Below are positions 1-9,657 of a stretch of DNA of 64,000 bases, piece by piece. The position numbers and the translations under genes are program-made. Numbering within the stretch: position 1 is the stretch's first letter; each line of letters opens with the position of its first letter. Origin of the DNA: Paenochrobactrum glaciei (GTDB lineage: Bacteria > Pseudomonadota > Alphaproteobacteria > Rhizobiales > Rhizobiaceae); the NCBI RefSeq assembly GCF_039522165.1, contig NZ_BAAADE010000007.1, forward strand, positions 1 to 64,000, given 5' to 3'. Below the pieces are notes generated by a model. It was not told where the DNA came from. It was given only the letters and a program-made list of their open reading frames with translations, and ran no database searches.

Positions 1-158
1 AAGGATGATTACAACAAAAACAGACCGCACTCTTCACTCGGCAATGTCACACCGAATGAGTTCGCCATAAAAATGGCTCTAGAAAAACAGGCCGCTTAAG
101 GCCAATAGTATAACCCAAGACTCTCCTGAAAAATGGAGGAGTGTTGGGGCTCAGGTCA
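1..158 (+). mobile_element. 3' end of an IS3-family insertion sequence (transposase OrfB C-terminus)
   Basis: The first 99 bases read in frame 1 as 32 residues ending in a stop. They contain DYNKNRPHSSLGNVTPNEFA, the typical C-terminal signature of IS3-family OrfB (DDE) transposases. The element enters from outside the window, so the catalytic triad is not visible. After the stop, a short imperfect hairpin (about 120-143) and the string GGGGCTCAGGTCA ending near 158 are the likely right terminal inverted repeat. Whether the full copy is intact cannot be judged here. Confidence 0.8.
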
Positions 159-201
159 ATATCCATTTATTATTATAAGCGCTCGCTAGACGGCTGCTCA
201 T

Positions 202-423
202 TTAAAAATCAATGGTGCGGCCTTTGATTTCCCAATCACCAAAACGTGCAGGATCTTTACCACCACGCCCGCCGATTTCACGCGGGGGTGCCGCTTGTTC
301 TTCAGTTTTCCGGCGCTCTTCCGCTTCTTTCAAAGCGCGTTGTGCAGCCGGTGGCAATTCGTCAAAGACACGCGCCTTCGCAGCCACGTCCTGTACCTGA
401 TCTGGCGCATCATTCTTGGTCAT
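202..423 (-). CDS. SDHAF4-like small protein (DUF1674 family)
   Basis: A 73-residue acidic protein whose C-terminus reads GGRGGKDPARFGDWEIKGR then TIDF. This is the hallmark of the DUF1674/SDHAF4 family. In mitochondria the family helps flavinated succinate dehydrogenase subunit A assemble; in alphaproteobacteria the role is inferred from homology. The N-terminal half is low-complexity and charged. ATG at 423 is preferred over an upstream in-frame GTG at 429. The gene is divergent from htpX. The family call is firm, the function inferred. Confidence 0.8.
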   Translation of the reverse strand: MTKNDAPDQVQDVAAKARVFDELPPAAQRALKEAEERRKTEEQAAPPREIGGRGGKDPARFGDWEIKGRTIDF

Positions 424-568
424 AACCACTATCCCACAATATTATAGACGATAAGTTCGAAAGCTAATTATTGAAGCTTGGCGTTCTGATCCCCATGATA
501 TAGGCAAGATCAATTGCCGTGCAAAGCATTAAACATGATAATTTGCACGAGATTACAGGAGATAGCCA

Positions 569-1525
569 ATGAACATGACAAGAACAGCCATGCTGATTGC
601 CTTGATGACAGTCATGTTTATGAGTGTCGGCTACCTTTTGGGCGGCAGCGGCGGCATGATGATTGCACTGTTGATTGCCATTGCCACCAATGCCATCGGC
701 TATTGGAATTCCGACAAAATGGTGCTGCGTATGTATAATGCGCAGGAAGCCGATGAGCGCACCGCGCCTGAATATTTCCGCATTGTCCGCGGTCTTGCCG
801 CCAATGCCGGTTTGCCAACGCCTAAAATCTATATCATCCATGAAGATCAGGCCAATGCCTTTGCCACCGGCCGCAATCCGCAAAACGCAGCCGTTGCCGC
901 AACAACAGGCCTTTTACAGCGCTTAACACCGGAAGAAATTGCCGGTGTGATGGCACATGAATTGGCGCATGTGCAAAATCGCGACACATTGACGATGACG
1001 ATCACCGCCACTTTGGCCGGTGCCATTTCCATGCTTGGCAATTTTGCGCTTTTCTTCAGCGGTAACCGTGAAAACGGCAATAATGTTTTGCACATTATCG
1101 GCACGATCATTGCGATGATTGTTGCCCCTTTTGCCGCTATGATTGTGCAAATGGCTGTCAGCCGCACGCGCGAATATGCTGCTGACCGCAGAGGTGCCGA
1201 AATTTGCGGCAATCCGCTTTGGCTCGCTTCCGCCTTGAATAAAATTGCCCGTAGTGCCAAAACAACCGTAAATGAAGAGGCCGAGCACAATCCGGCAACC
1301 GCACATATGTTTATTATCAACCCGCTATCTGGACGCGGTGCAGATAATTTGTTTTCAACCCATCCAGATACTGATAATCGCATTGCAGCTTTGCAGCAAA
1401 TGGCGGCAGAGATGGGCTTTTCTCATTCAGCGCCTTCATCACGTGTAACTCCTGAGCCAACACGCGGCCCTTGGGGTAATAGTGATGATCAGGGCTCAAC
1501 CGGCTTTAAAGGACCGTGGTCGTGA
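569..1525 (+). CDS. htpX: Membrane zinc metalloprotease HtpX
   Basis: A 318-residue M48-family integral membrane protease that degrades misfolded membrane proteins. Two hydrophobic segments lie in the first 50 residues. The zinc motif HELAH is at residues 130-134, followed by two more membrane segments, and the third metal ligand is the Glu of EYAADRRGAE near residue 205. Length and architecture match HtpX of other Hyphomicrobiales. A clear Shine-Dalgarno (AGGAG) precedes the ATG. The stop overlaps the GTG start of the downstream rRNA methyltransferase, so the two are translationally coupled. Confidence 0.95.
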   Translation: MNMTRTAMLIALMTVMFMSVGYLLGGSGGMMIALLIAIATNAIGYWNSDKMVLRMYNAQEADERTAPEYFRIVRGLAANAGLPTPKIYIIHEDQANAFATGRNPQNAAVAATTGLLQRLTPEEIAGVMAHELAHVQNRDTLTMTITATLAGAISMLGNFALFFSGNRENGNNVLHIIGTIIAMIVAPFAAMIVQMAVSRTREYAADRRGAEICGNPLWLASALNKIARSAKTTVNEEAEHNPATAHMFIINPLSGRGADNLFSTHPDTDNRIAALQQMAAEMGFSHSAPSSRVTPEPTRGPWGNSDDQGSTGFKGPWS

Positions 1526-2916
1526 ACCAAACTAACAAAAAGAACGCCGGAAAAAAACGGAATTTCAAACAACAAGCCGATATGTTCGACCGTCCGGGTC
1601 TGGCAGCGCGTCTTTGTGCGCAGCGCCTGCTTGGTGCAGTCATTGAAAAAAACAGCTCGCTTGACGGCTTGACCGATAATAATACCGGTAACGCACAATA
1701 TCTGGCGCTGGAGCCGCGTGACCGCTCGCTCGTGCGCGCAATCCTCGGCACATCTTTGCGCAATCGCGGCACAATTGAGCAGACAATCCGCCGCCTGCTT
1801 GATCGCCCGCTACCGGAAAATGCTCATTCATTGAAACACCTTTTGCATGTGGCAACGGCTCAGATCCTTTATCTTTCGGTGCCGGATCACTCGGCTGTTG
1901 ATTTGGCTGTCACTGCTGCCGACAATGACCCGCGCAACCGCAAATATGCAGGCCTCGTCAACGCTATTTTGCGCCGCATTGTCCGTTCAAAAGAAAAAGT
2001 GCTGGCACATGCTGCCAAAACTGACCAAGCCGCCAATAATGTGCCGGCATGGTTTAATGAAATGCTGATTGCTGCCTATGGCGAAGAAAAAGCTGCCAAG
2101 ATTTTGCAAATGCAAACCTATGAGCCACCAATTGACCTCACCGTCAAAGGCGACCCGAGACATTGGGCAGAGGTGCTGAACGGCACTGTCTTGCCCAATG
2201 GCTCTGTACGTTTAGGCTCGTTTGAAGGTTCGCTCACCGATTTGCAAGGTTTTGAAGATGGCGAATGGTGGGTGCAGGATATGGCAGCGAGCCTGCCCGC
2301 GCGCCTCATGGGCGATTTAAAGGGCAAAAAAGTTGCTGATCTTTGCGCGGCACCCGGTGGTAAAACTGCGCAGCTGGCGCTTGCCGGTGCCGATGTCACC
2401 GCCCTTGACCTTTCTGCCAATCGCTTGAAAAGGCTGCAAGGCAATTTTGACCGTCTGAAACTGCCGGTCAAAACACACCAAACCAACCTGATGGATTATC
2501 AGCCGGAAGAGCTTTTTGATGCCGTACTTTTGGATGCGCCTTGCTCATCCACCGGCACCGTGCGCCGCCATCCGGATGTGCCTTGGACAAAAACACCAGA
2601 CGATCTGGCAAAACTTGCAACGGTGCAGACCAATCTGCTGGCACGGGCTGTCGATTTCGTTAAGCCGGGCGGTATTATCGTTTTCTCCAATTGCTCGCTT
2701 GATCCGCAAGAGGGTGAGGAAGTCGCAAGAGCAGCGCTTAAAAATCCGGCATTGGAAGCCTGTCCTATCACCGCTGAAGATTGTCCGGGCATCGAAAATC
2801 TCATCACTGATGAGGGTTTTTTGCGCTCGACACCTGCGGATATGCCGCATGAAAATCCGCAGCTTGCAGGAATGGACGGTTTTTTTGCAGCCCGTTTTCG
2901 CAAAAAATCCGCATAG
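1522..2916 (+). CDS. rsmB: RsmB-type 16S rRNA (cytosine-5) methyltransferase
   Basis: A 464-residue protein with an N-terminal NusB-like RNA-binding domain (about residues 20-160) and a C-terminal NOL1/NOP2/Sun methyltransferase domain. The SAM loop is AAPGGKTAQLA. The two cysteines expected of m5C enzymes lie in DAPCSSTGTVRRHPD and in FSNCSLDPQEGEE. E. coli RsmB methylates C967 of 16S rRNA. GTG at 1522 overlaps the htpX stop (GTGA) and sits 8 nt after AAAGGA; an in-frame GTG at 1516 is too close to that site. Confidence 0.9.
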   Translation: MNQTNKKNAGKKRNFKQQADMFDRPGLAARLCAQRLLGAVIEKNSSLDGLTDNNTGNAQYLALEPRDRSLVRAILGTSLRNRGTIEQTIRRLLDRPLPENAHSLKHLLHVATAQILYLSVPDHSAVDLAVTAADNDPRNRKYAGLVNAILRRIVRSKEKVLAHAAKTDQAANNVPAWFNEMLIAAYGEEKAAKILQMQTYEPPIDLTVKGDPRHWAEVLNGTVLPNGSVRLGSFEGSLTDLQGFEDGEWWVQDMAASLPARLMGDLKGKKVADLCAAPGGKTAQLALAGADVTALDLSANRLKRLQGNFDRLKLPVKTHQTNLMDYQPEELFDAVLLDAPCSSTGTVRRHPDVPWTKTPDDLAKLATVQTNLLARAVDFVKPGGIIVFSNCSLDPQEGEEVARAALKNPALEACPITAEDCPGIENLITDEGFLRSTPADMPHENPQLAGMDGFFAARFRKKSA

Positions 2917-3031
2917 TCAGATATTAAATATCTGATATCCCAATGAATTGTGTGTTTTAACCTATACAGCTCATGGCTGATATGGTTAACACTCGATTCA
3001 CCATTCTTGTAGCATTATACACTTAGAAGAG

Positions 3032-3053
3032 AAGGCCAGTGATTTGGCCTTTT
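3032..3053 (+). terminator. Intrinsic terminator after rsmB
   Basis: The stem AAGGCCA (3032-3038) pairs with TGGCCTT (3045-3051) around a 6-nt loop and runs into TTTT. It ends only a few bases before an in-frame ATG at 3062 that has no Shine-Dalgarno. This argues that the next gene starts further downstream. Confidence 0.6.
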
Positions 3054-3103
3054 GCTGACCGATGACATATGATTCCGTAAATTCAGGCAAGGAGACCGGC
3101 CGC

Positions 3104-4819
3104 GTGACTGTCGCCCTCAGCGAAACCCCGCATTTATGGGGACTGGCTGCCGCACAAACATGGCGGCGCTTCAGTCGTCGTTTGCGTATGGGGCCGCTTT
3201 ATCGCTGGCGCTTTACCGGTTTCACTCCAGAGCGCATTTTGATTGCGCCGCCTGATTTGCGCGTTGCTGACCCGCAGCTGGCACAAGAATTTTACCACGG
3301 ACGCTTTGCACTGGCCGGTCGCATGGTGGAAACTGGCGGCTTTTCGCCTTTCGCTGTTGAACCGCCAACCCATGCGTGGGAAGCGGCACTGCACGGCTTT
3401 GGCTGGTTGCGCCATATGCGCAGCGCCGAAACCGATCTTGCCAGCGCTAATACACGCGCCCTTGTCGATGATTGGATCAAGCTGCACAGCAAGCGTATTC
3501 ATGGCATGGCATGGGAGCCGGAAGTTACCGCACAACGCATTATCGCATGGCTTCAGCATTCCAATCTTATTTTGGAAGGGGCGGAACTGCCAGCCTATCG
3601 CAAATTCATGCGTTCACTGGCAACACAAGTGCGGTATTTACGCACTGTCGCAGCCGTGATGGATGATGGCGAAGAAAAGCTGCGCGCCCGCATTGCGCTC
3701 GCCTTTGCCTCTCTTGCTCTGCCAATGTCTCCAGCAACGGTGCGTTCTGCCAAGCGCAATCTTGAATATGAGCTGAACCGTCAAATTCTACCCGATGGTG
3801 GCCATATTTCGCGCAATCCCGTCACCGTGCTTGAATTACTGGCCGACCTTTTACCTTTGCGCCAAACCTATGCCAATGGCACAGAAACACCACCCAAAGC
3901 ATTGATTGAAGCTGTCGAGCGCATGCTTCCGGCTTTGCGTTTCTTCCGCCATCAGGATGGAAGCCTTGCACTTTTCAATGGTGTGGGCCCAACCTTGCCA
4001 GAGCGTATTATCTCTGTTTTGCGCCATGATGAAACCGCAGGCGCACCGCTTACTCATGCGCCCTATTCCGGCTATGAACGCTTGTCGATGGGCTCAACCA
4101 CGATTATTGCCGATACAGGTCTGCCGCCGCCGGTGACTGCATCGCGTGATGCCCATGCCGGTTGCCTGTCATTTGAAATGTCCTCCGGTCGCCAGCGTTA
4201 TATCGTTAATTCCGGCATCGACCGTTATGGCCCTGCCGAGTTTCGCCCGCTCGGGCGCTCAACCGCAGCGCATACTACTGCGACAATCAACGATACGTCC
4301 TCTTGTCGTTTCAGCCTCAATTCCGGCCTGTCCAGAATGCTTGGGACGCCGATCATTGCAGGGCCGACAAAAGTTCACCGTGAGCATATTGAAGAAATCG
4401 GCACGCAAGGTTTTCTGGCGCGCCATGACGGCTATGCCCGCCTTTTCGGCATTCATCATGAACGCCGCGTCTGTCTTTCGCACAGCGGCAGCATCATTCA
4501 AGGCTCTGACCGTTTTTACCGTGAAGACGGCAAGCCGATGGGCGCGAAAACCCGCGACCATATTGCCGTGCGTTTTCACATTCACCCTTCCGTCCATGTA
4601 GAATTTAACGAAGACGGTTTGCTGGTGCTTTCTGCCGATCGCGATGACACATGGGCATTTTCCTGCTTTGAAATTGCGCCGCAGCTGGAAGACTCAATCT
4701 TCTTTGCCGGTTTCCGTGGCCCCGTGCGCAGCAAACAAATTGTGCTGCATTTTTCCGGTTCCGAGCTGGAACAGGTCAACTGGCAGCTGACACGCATAGC
4801 CCTTGGCAATTATGTTTGA
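3104..4819 (+). CDS. Heparinase II/III family protein
   Basis: About 571 residues. The C-terminal half (about residues 300-560) resembles the heparinase II/III beta-domain, for example the segment around GCLSFEMSSGRQRYIVNSGI. The N-terminal half is the alpha-helical toroid typical of polysaccharide lyases. The substrate is unknown; Brucella-group homologues sit in the same slot between rsmB and purH. No signal peptide is evident. I favour GTG at 3104, 9 nt after AAGGAG, over ATG at 3062, which lacks a ribosome site and abuts a terminator hairpin. The family is confident, the enzymatic role is not. Confidence 0.82.
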   Translation: MTVALSETPHLWGLAAAQTWRRFSRRLRMGPLYRWRFTGFTPERILIAPPDLRVADPQLAQEFYHGRFALAGRMVETGGFSPFAVEPPTHAWEAALHGFGWLRHMRSAETDLASANTRALVDDWIKLHSKRIHGMAWEPEVTAQRIIAWLQHSNLILEGAELPAYRKFMRSLATQVRYLRTVAAVMDDGEEKLRARIALAFASLALPMSPATVRSAKRNLEYELNRQILPDGGHISRNPVTVLELLADLLPLRQTYANGTETPPKALIEAVERMLPALRFFRHQDGSLALFNGVGPTLPERIISVLRHDETAGAPLTHAPYSGYERLSMGSTTIIADTGLPPPVTASRDAHAGCLSFEMSSGRQRYIVNSGIDRYGPAEFRPLGRSTAAHTTATINDTSSCRFSLNSGLSRMLGTPIIAGPTKVHREHIEEIGTQGFLARHDGYARLFGIHHERRVCLSHSGSIIQGSDRFYREDGKPMGAKTRDHIAVRFHIHPSVHVEFNEDGLLVLSADRDDTWAFSCFEIAPQLEDSIFFAGFRGPVRSKQIVLHFSGSELEQVNWQLTRIALGNYV

Positions 4820-4861
4820 GGCAAAAGCGCCGCAAAAGCCTAAAATTCAAGCTTTTTGCCA

Positions 4862-4887
4862 TTAAAAGCCAAAAATCCGGCTTTTAA
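4862..4887 (+). terminator. Candidate terminator hairpin between the heparinase-like gene and purH
   Basis: A perfect 9-bp stem, TTAAAAGCC (4862-4870) with GGCTTTTAA (4879-4887), and an 8-nt loop. No long T-tract follows, so it is a weak terminator or a leader hairpin of purH. Confidence 0.4.
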
Positions 4888-4958
4888 GATAGGATTCATC
4901 CGCCCCTTGTGCTAACCCGCAGCCATCCCCTCCCGTTTCATCAACGAAGAGAATTTCC

Positions 4959-6575
4959 ATGGCTGTTAGTTCCAAACATATCCCTGCTCCTGATCTGTGT
5001 CAGGTGCGGCGCGCGCTGCTGTCTGTATCGGATAAAACCGGTCTTATCGAATTTGCTCAAGCTCTGCATGATCAGGGTGTTGAACTGCTGTCCACCGGTG
5101 GCACGGCAAAATCAATCGCCGCAGCCGGAATTCCGGTGCGCGATGTCTCCGAAGTGACTGGTTTTCCGGAAATCATGGATGGTCGCGTCAAGACATTGCA
5201 TCCTTCAGTGCATGGCGCTTTACTTGCTGTTCGCAATGATCCGGAACATGTCAGCGCCATGGAAGAACACAATATTCACGGCATTGATCTGGCTGTCATC
5301 AATCTCTATCCGTTTGAAGAAGTCCGCTATAAAGGCGGCGACTATGACACAACGGTTGAGAATATCGACATTGGCGGCCCTGCCATGATCCGTGCTTCGG
5401 CTAAAAACCACGCTTATGTCGCAACGGTTGTTGATCCGGAAGATTACGCGCTTGTTGTTGAAGAGCTTAAGCAAAACAGCGGCTCATTGCCTTACGCATT
5501 CCGCCAGCAGCTTGCAGCCAAAGCGTTTTCGCGCACTGCCGCTTATGATGCAGCCATTTCCGGCTGGTTTGCTGAAAGCTTGAAACAAGAAGCTCCAAAA
5601 TGGCGCTCGGTCGCAGGCACATTGCATTCTGTTATGCGTTATGGTGAAAACCCGCATCAGAAAGCAGGTTTCTACCTGACCGGCGAAAACCGCGCGGGTG
5701 TTGCCACCGCAACGCAGCTTCAGGGCAAGCAGCTTTCTTACAACAATATCAACGACACCGATGCAGCTTTTGAGCTCGTTGCTGAGTTTGACCCAGCCCG
5801 CACCAGTGCAGTAGCCATTATCAAACACGCCAATCCATGCGGCGTTGCAGAAGGCAACAGCATTAAAGATGCTTACCTTAAAGCTTTGGCTTGCGATCCG
5901 GTTTCAGCCTTCGGTGGTATTGTTGCTCTCAACAAGACGCTGGATGCAGAAGCGGCTGAAGAAATTGTCAAAATCTTCACCGAAGTGATCATTGCGCCTG
6001 ATGCAACAGAAGAAGCGCAAGCAATCGTTGCAGCCAAGAAAAACCTGCGCTTACTCACCACCGGTGGCTTGCCTGACCCGCGCGCCGAAGGCATTTCAGC
6101 CAAAACCGTTGCTGGTGGCTTGTTGATCCAGTCACGCGACAACGGCAATATTGATGATCTCGATCTGAAAGTTGTCACCAAACGTGCGCCAACCGACGCT
6201 GAAATGAATGACCTTAAATTCGCGTTCCGCGTTGCCAAGCACGTTAAATCCAATGCCATCGTTTATGTTAAAGACGGTGCAACTGTTGGTGTTGGTGCAG
6301 GCCAGATGAGCCGCGTAGATTCTGCCCGCATTGCAGCCCGTAAGGCAGAAGATGCAGCAGAAACAGCTAACTTGGATGCGCCACTCACTAAGGGTTCAGT
6401 TGTTGCATCCGATGCATTCTTCCCGTTTGCTGACGGCTTGCTCTCTGCCATTGAAGCTGGTGCCACGGCCGTTATTCAGCCGGGCGGCTCCATGCGCGAT
6501 GATGAAGTGATTGCGGCTGCTGATGAGCATGGCATTGCCATGGTGATGACCGGCATGCGCCACTTCCGCCACTAA
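4959..6575 (+). CDS. purH: Bifunctional AICAR transformylase / IMP cyclohydrolase PurH
   Basis: A 538-residue enzyme for the last two steps of de novo IMP synthesis, cytoplasmic and dependent on 10-formyl-THF. The N-terminal MGS-like cyclohydrolase domain covers about residues 15-165 (STGGTAKSIAAAGIPV, GRVKTLHPSVHGALL). The C-terminal transformylase domain carries the conserved Lys-His of IIKHANPCGVAEG. Full family length, ending in GMRHFRH. ATG at 4959 is preceded by a purine-rich GAAGAGAA. A strong terminator follows at 6601. It appears to be a single-gene unit. Confidence 0.97.
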   Translation: MAVSSKHIPAPDLCQVRRALLSVSDKTGLIEFAQALHDQGVELLSTGGTAKSIAAAGIPVRDVSEVTGFPEIMDGRVKTLHPSVHGALLAVRNDPEHVSAMEEHNIHGIDLAVINLYPFEEVRYKGGDYDTTVENIDIGGPAMIRASAKNHAYVATVVDPEDYALVVEELKQNSGSLPYAFRQQLAAKAFSRTAAYDAAISGWFAESLKQEAPKWRSVAGTLHSVMRYGENPHQKAGFYLTGENRAGVATATQLQGKQLSYNNINDTDAAFELVAEFDPARTSAVAIIKHANPCGVAEGNSIKDAYLKALACDPVSAFGGIVALNKTLDAEAAEEIVKIFTEVIIAPDATEEAQAIVAAKKNLRLLTTGGLPDPRAEGISAKTVAGGLLIQSRDNGNIDDLDLKVVTKRAPTDAEMNDLKFAFRVAKHVKSNAIVYVKDGATVGVGAGQMSRVDSARIAARKAEDAAETANLDAPLTKGSVVASDAFFPFADGLLSAIEAGATAVIQPGGSMRDDEVIAAADEHGIAMVMTGMRHFRH

Positions 6576-6600
6576 ACATTACGGATAGTGTAAAATTAAA

Positions 6601-6632
6601 ACACCGCCGGATTATCTCCGGCGGTGTTTTTT
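6601..6632. terminator. Bidirectional intrinsic terminator, purH / MFS gene
   Basis: A perfect 11-bp GC-rich stem, ACACCGCCGGA (6601-6611) with TCCGGCGGTGT (6617-6627), loop TTATC, T-run to the right and A-run to the left. It can serve both convergent genes. Confidence 0.9.
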
Positions 6633-6643
6633 ATGTCTTAATT

Positions 6644-8026
6644 TTAAACTTTTGCGGCTGGATAAGGTGTTCTAGCGATCAATAGTAATCCGCCGATAAA
6701 GAACAATAGTAACACCGCCATACCGAGACGCGGCGAACCAAGCGCCATTGTCACTGTCGCCACCATGAAAGGCGCTACAAAACTGGTGGCACGTCCTGCC
6801 AATGCATAGATGCCGAAATAGCGCCCTGCTTCTTCCGGTTTGACACTACATGCAAACCATGAGCGCGATGAGGCCTGTACAGGGCCAAAAGCAAAACCGA
6901 TCAGCAAACCATAGACCAGATAGGCGCGCTCAGCACCGGTGGCAAACAGCCCTTCCCCATCAAGGCCAAATGTCAAAAGACCGAATAAAGTATAGTCGGT
7001 TCCGGTTGAGATGATCCCAACGGTCGCAATCAGCAACAAAATAAGAGACACAATAACAATTGGTTTCGAGCCGAAAAGCGCATCACATCGGCTGGCAATC
7101 AAACAGCCGAAAATCGCCACCACATTGAGAATAATCCCAAAAATCCCGACTTCGGTGATCGTCCAGCCAAACATCGCAGCAGCGAAGCCACCACCCAATG
7201 CCAGCAATGCGTTGACCCCATCCTGATAAATCATCCGCGCGATTAAAAAGCGCATAATACCGGAGCGCTGACGCACTTCATGCAATGTCGCTTTTAGCTC
7301 ACTTAAACCCGACCGGATTGCTGGCATCAAGCGTGATGCTTTCGGTGCATCGGGTGTGAAAAAAAGCATCGGCAGAATGAAAATAAAATACCACATAGCG
7401 CTTAACGGCCCTGTGATGCGCGCATCTTCACCGCTCACCGGATCAAGCCCCCATAAAGGCTTGATACCGATCAGTGTCGTGCCGGTTTCGGGCGATGCCG
7501 CCAGACATGTCACCACGAAAATCAGCATAATCATGCCGCCTAAATAGCCAAGCCCCCACGCAATATTGGAAATACGGCCAATGTCCTCGCGCTTGACCAA
7601 ACGCGGCATCATTGAGTCATTGAAGACGATTGAAAATTCGGCTGCAACGGTCGCCAGTGCAAAAAAGATCAATACCACCACAAGTGACGAGCCGGGCGCT
7701 GCAAACCACAACATGCTTAAACTGATTATTTTGATCGCTGCAAAAAAGCTGATCCACGGTTTGCGGGCACCTGTTTTATCGGCAACCGCGCCCAGAACAG
7801 GCGACAGAATAGCGATGATAAATCCGGCAATTGCCACGCCATAACCCCATGCAGCTTGGCCTTGCGCCGGATCTTCCGCCATGCGGGCAATGAAATAAGG
7901 GCCGAAAATAAAAGTGGTCACAACGGTGAAAAACGGCTGTGCTGCCCAATCAAACAACATCCAGCCCCAGATGCCGCGTTTAGGTGTCTCTATGACGCGT
8001 GGTGCCGCCCGTTCCAACTCAACCAA
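6644..8026 (-). CDS. MFS transporter, UMF1/Atg22-like family
   Basis: A 460-residue polytopic inner-membrane protein with about 12 hydrophobic segments. The N-terminal FDWAAQPFFTVVTTFIFGPY matches the UMF1 (Atg22-like) branch of the major facilitator superfamily, and LGAVADKTGARKPW is the loop-2 MFS motif. Substrates of bacterial members are mostly unknown; the yeast relative exports amino acids from the vacuole. It lies downstream of the LemA/TPM genes on the same strand, 54 nt after the TPM stop, so co-transcription is possible. Confidence 0.85.
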   Translation of the reverse strand: MVELERAAPRVIETPKRGIWGWMLFDWAAQPFFTVVTTFIFGPYFIARMAEDPAQGQAAWGYGVAIAGFIIAILSPVLGAVADKTGARKPWISFFAAIKIISLSMLWFAAPGSSLVVVLIFFALATVAAEFSIVFNDSMMPRLVKREDIGRISNIAWGLGYLGGMIMLIFVVTCLAASPETGTTLIGIKPLWGLDPVSGEDARITGPLSAMWYFIFILPMLFFTPDAPKASRLMPAIRSGLSELKATLHEVRQRSGIMRFLIARMIYQDGVNALLALGGGFAAAMFGWTITEVGIFGIILNVVAIFGCLIASRCDALFGSKPIVIVSLILLLIATVGIISTGTDYTLFGLLTFGLDGEGLFATGAERAYLVYGLLIGFAFGPVQASSRSWFACSVKPEEAGRYFGIYALAGRATSFVAPFMVATVTMALGSPRLGMAVLLLFFIGGLLLIARTPYPAAKV

Positions 8027-8080
8027 AAAATATTCCTAACCTGTTTTCGACTGAGCCGGATCATTTTGCTAAGACAGGTC

Positions 8081-8728
8081 TTACAATTCGACCAATTTGT
8101 CTTCCAGCTCGTTTTTACTGTTTCCGTCATCGGGAAAATGGGTTTTGAGCAATTGTTCTGAAAGCGCAATCGCCTCCACAAAACCATCACTCACTGCACC
8201 TCTTTTGGCGTGTCGCATCAGCACGCCAACAATTGCATTCCATTCTGCCTGATCGACTTTCGCATGAATACCAGCATCGGCGACCACTTCTGCATAATGT
8301 TCAGCCAAGGAAACAAACAGCAAAATACCGGTACGCTGCGAAGTCAGATGCACATTACGCGCTAAAAACTGCTGCATCGCATTGAGATGTGCGCGCTTAT
8401 AAAGAATACGGCGCGGCACCAATAAAACGCGTAAGCTTGGGATAAACCACAATAGCAACATCGCGCAAATGAATGCACCCAGAATTGCCAAGCCAAAGCG
8501 CGGCAGAGCAATATCAAACCAATAATAATGCGCCAGAAAGGCCATCACGACGGTGCTCAGTAAAATGCCACAGGTAAATACAAAGCCCGCCGCGAAGAAA
8601 TAATCATCACTGCGGCGTGCCAGCACGGCATAAATTTCACCGCTCGTGCCTTTCTCTGCTGCTGCAATTGCCGCGCTAATGTGCTTATGGCCAGCTTCGT
8701 CAACATGATGATATGTGTGATTGCTCAT
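8081..8728 (-). CDS. TPM-domain membrane protein (cytosolic type)
   Basis: A 215-residue protein with a short N-terminal region containing EKGTSGEIYAVLARRSDDY, two membrane segments at about residues 45-90, then a TPM-like (TLP18.3/Psb32/MOLO-1) region with TGILLFVSLAEHYAEVVAD. It is the usual companion of the secreted TPM protein encoded just upstream. ATG at 8728 is preferred over TTG at 8731; the gap to the upstream stop is 13 nt. Function is unknown; a membrane-quality or protease-adaptor role is only inferred from the family. Confidence 0.8.
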   Translation of the reverse strand: MSNHTYHHVDEAGHKHISAAIAAAEKGTSGEIYAVLARRSDDYFFAAGFVFTCGILLSTVVMAFLAHYYWFDIALPRFGLAILGAFICAMLLLWFIPSLRVLLVPRRILYKRAHLNAMQQFLARNVHLTSQRTGILLFVSLAEHYAEVVADAGIHAKVDQAEWNAIVGVLMRHAKRGAVSDGFVEAIALSEQLLKTHFPDDGNSKNELEDKLVEL

Positions 8729-8741
8729 CAAAACTTATCCA

Positions 8742-9620
8742 CTACCAACTGCCCGAGGCGCCGCCGCCGCCCGATGATCCACCACCTCCGGAAAAACCAC
8801 CGCCGCCACTGCCGCCGCCGAAGCCTCCACCAAAACCACCGCCACGGCCTGACCGCCCGCCGCTGGATCCGCCCTGCGAGCGCATGTCAAAGGTCATGCC
8901 AAGCCATTCATAACGGCCGGGGGCAATTTTCTGCCCGAAAATCGGCACCAAAACCGCCATGCCGAAGCCACCAAAAAAGATACTGATCCAGAAAATCAGG
9001 AAAATGACTTCCAGCCAATCGACATTATCTGTGGCACTTTTCGCGTTGCGTTTGGCGCGCGCTTCCAGCTCTGCACCATCCCCTGAAAGAACAGCAATAA
9101 TACCTTCAACGCCTTTGGCGATACCGCCGGAATAATCGCCATCACGGAAAGCCGGCAGAATGATTGTTTGAATAATGACGCTTGAAAGCGCATCGGTCAT
9201 AATGCCTTCCAGCCCGTAGCCAACTTCAAGCCGTACTTTGCGGTCATTGGGGGCTACCACCAGCAAAAGTCCGTTATCTTCTTGCTTTTGCCCCAGTGAC
9301 CATGCTCGAAACAACTGATTGGAATAGGTTTCAATATCCGAACCCTTGAGGCTCGGCACTGTCACCACCACCACCTGATCGGATGATGTCTTTTCAAAAT
9401 CGGCAAGTTTTGCAACAAGCTGGGCGCGTGTTTGCGGATCAATCACATTGGCCGCATCAACCACACGCCCTGTCAAAACCAGTTCAGGTGAAGAACTTGC
9501 CTGTGCCCATGCAGCCGTTGCGTTTACGCAAAACGCACTCCAGACAAGCAGCAGCAACAAGCCAGATAAACTGGCCAGTTGGCTTAGCCGTTGACGAAAT
9601 ATGGTGCATGAAGCAGTCAT
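8742..9620 (-). CDS. YgcG-like secreted TPM-domain protein with Gly-rich tail
   Basis: 292 residues. A signal peptide (about residues 1-40) is followed by a TPM domain at about 45-190 (VVDAANVIDPQTRAQL, SSDQVVVVTVPSLKGSDIE, EDNGLLLVVAPNDRKVRLE, GYGLEGIMTDALSS). Next come a membrane helix at about 205-228 and a C-terminal tail of about 50 residues made almost only of Gly/Ser, ending GASGSW. This is the classic YgcG layout. It follows lemA by 37 nt in the same operon, an association common in bacteria. Confidence 0.88.
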   Translation of the reverse strand: MTASCTIFRQRLSQLASLSGLLLLLVWSAFCVNATAAWAQASSSPELVLTGRVVDAANVIDPQTRAQLVAKLADFEKTSSDQVVVVTVPSLKGSDIETYSNQLFRAWSLGQKQEDNGLLLVVAPNDRKVRLEVGYGLEGIMTDALSSVIIQTIILPAFRDGDYSGGIAKGVEGIIAVLSGDGAELEARAKRNAKSATDNVDWLEVIFLIFWISIFFGGFGMAVLVPIFGQKIAPGRYEWLGMTFDMRSQGGSSGGRSGRGGGFGGGFGGGSGGGGFSGGGGSSGGGGASGSW

Positions 9621-9657
9621 TCAACGATCACCCGACATTCACACAGTCCACAAAAGA

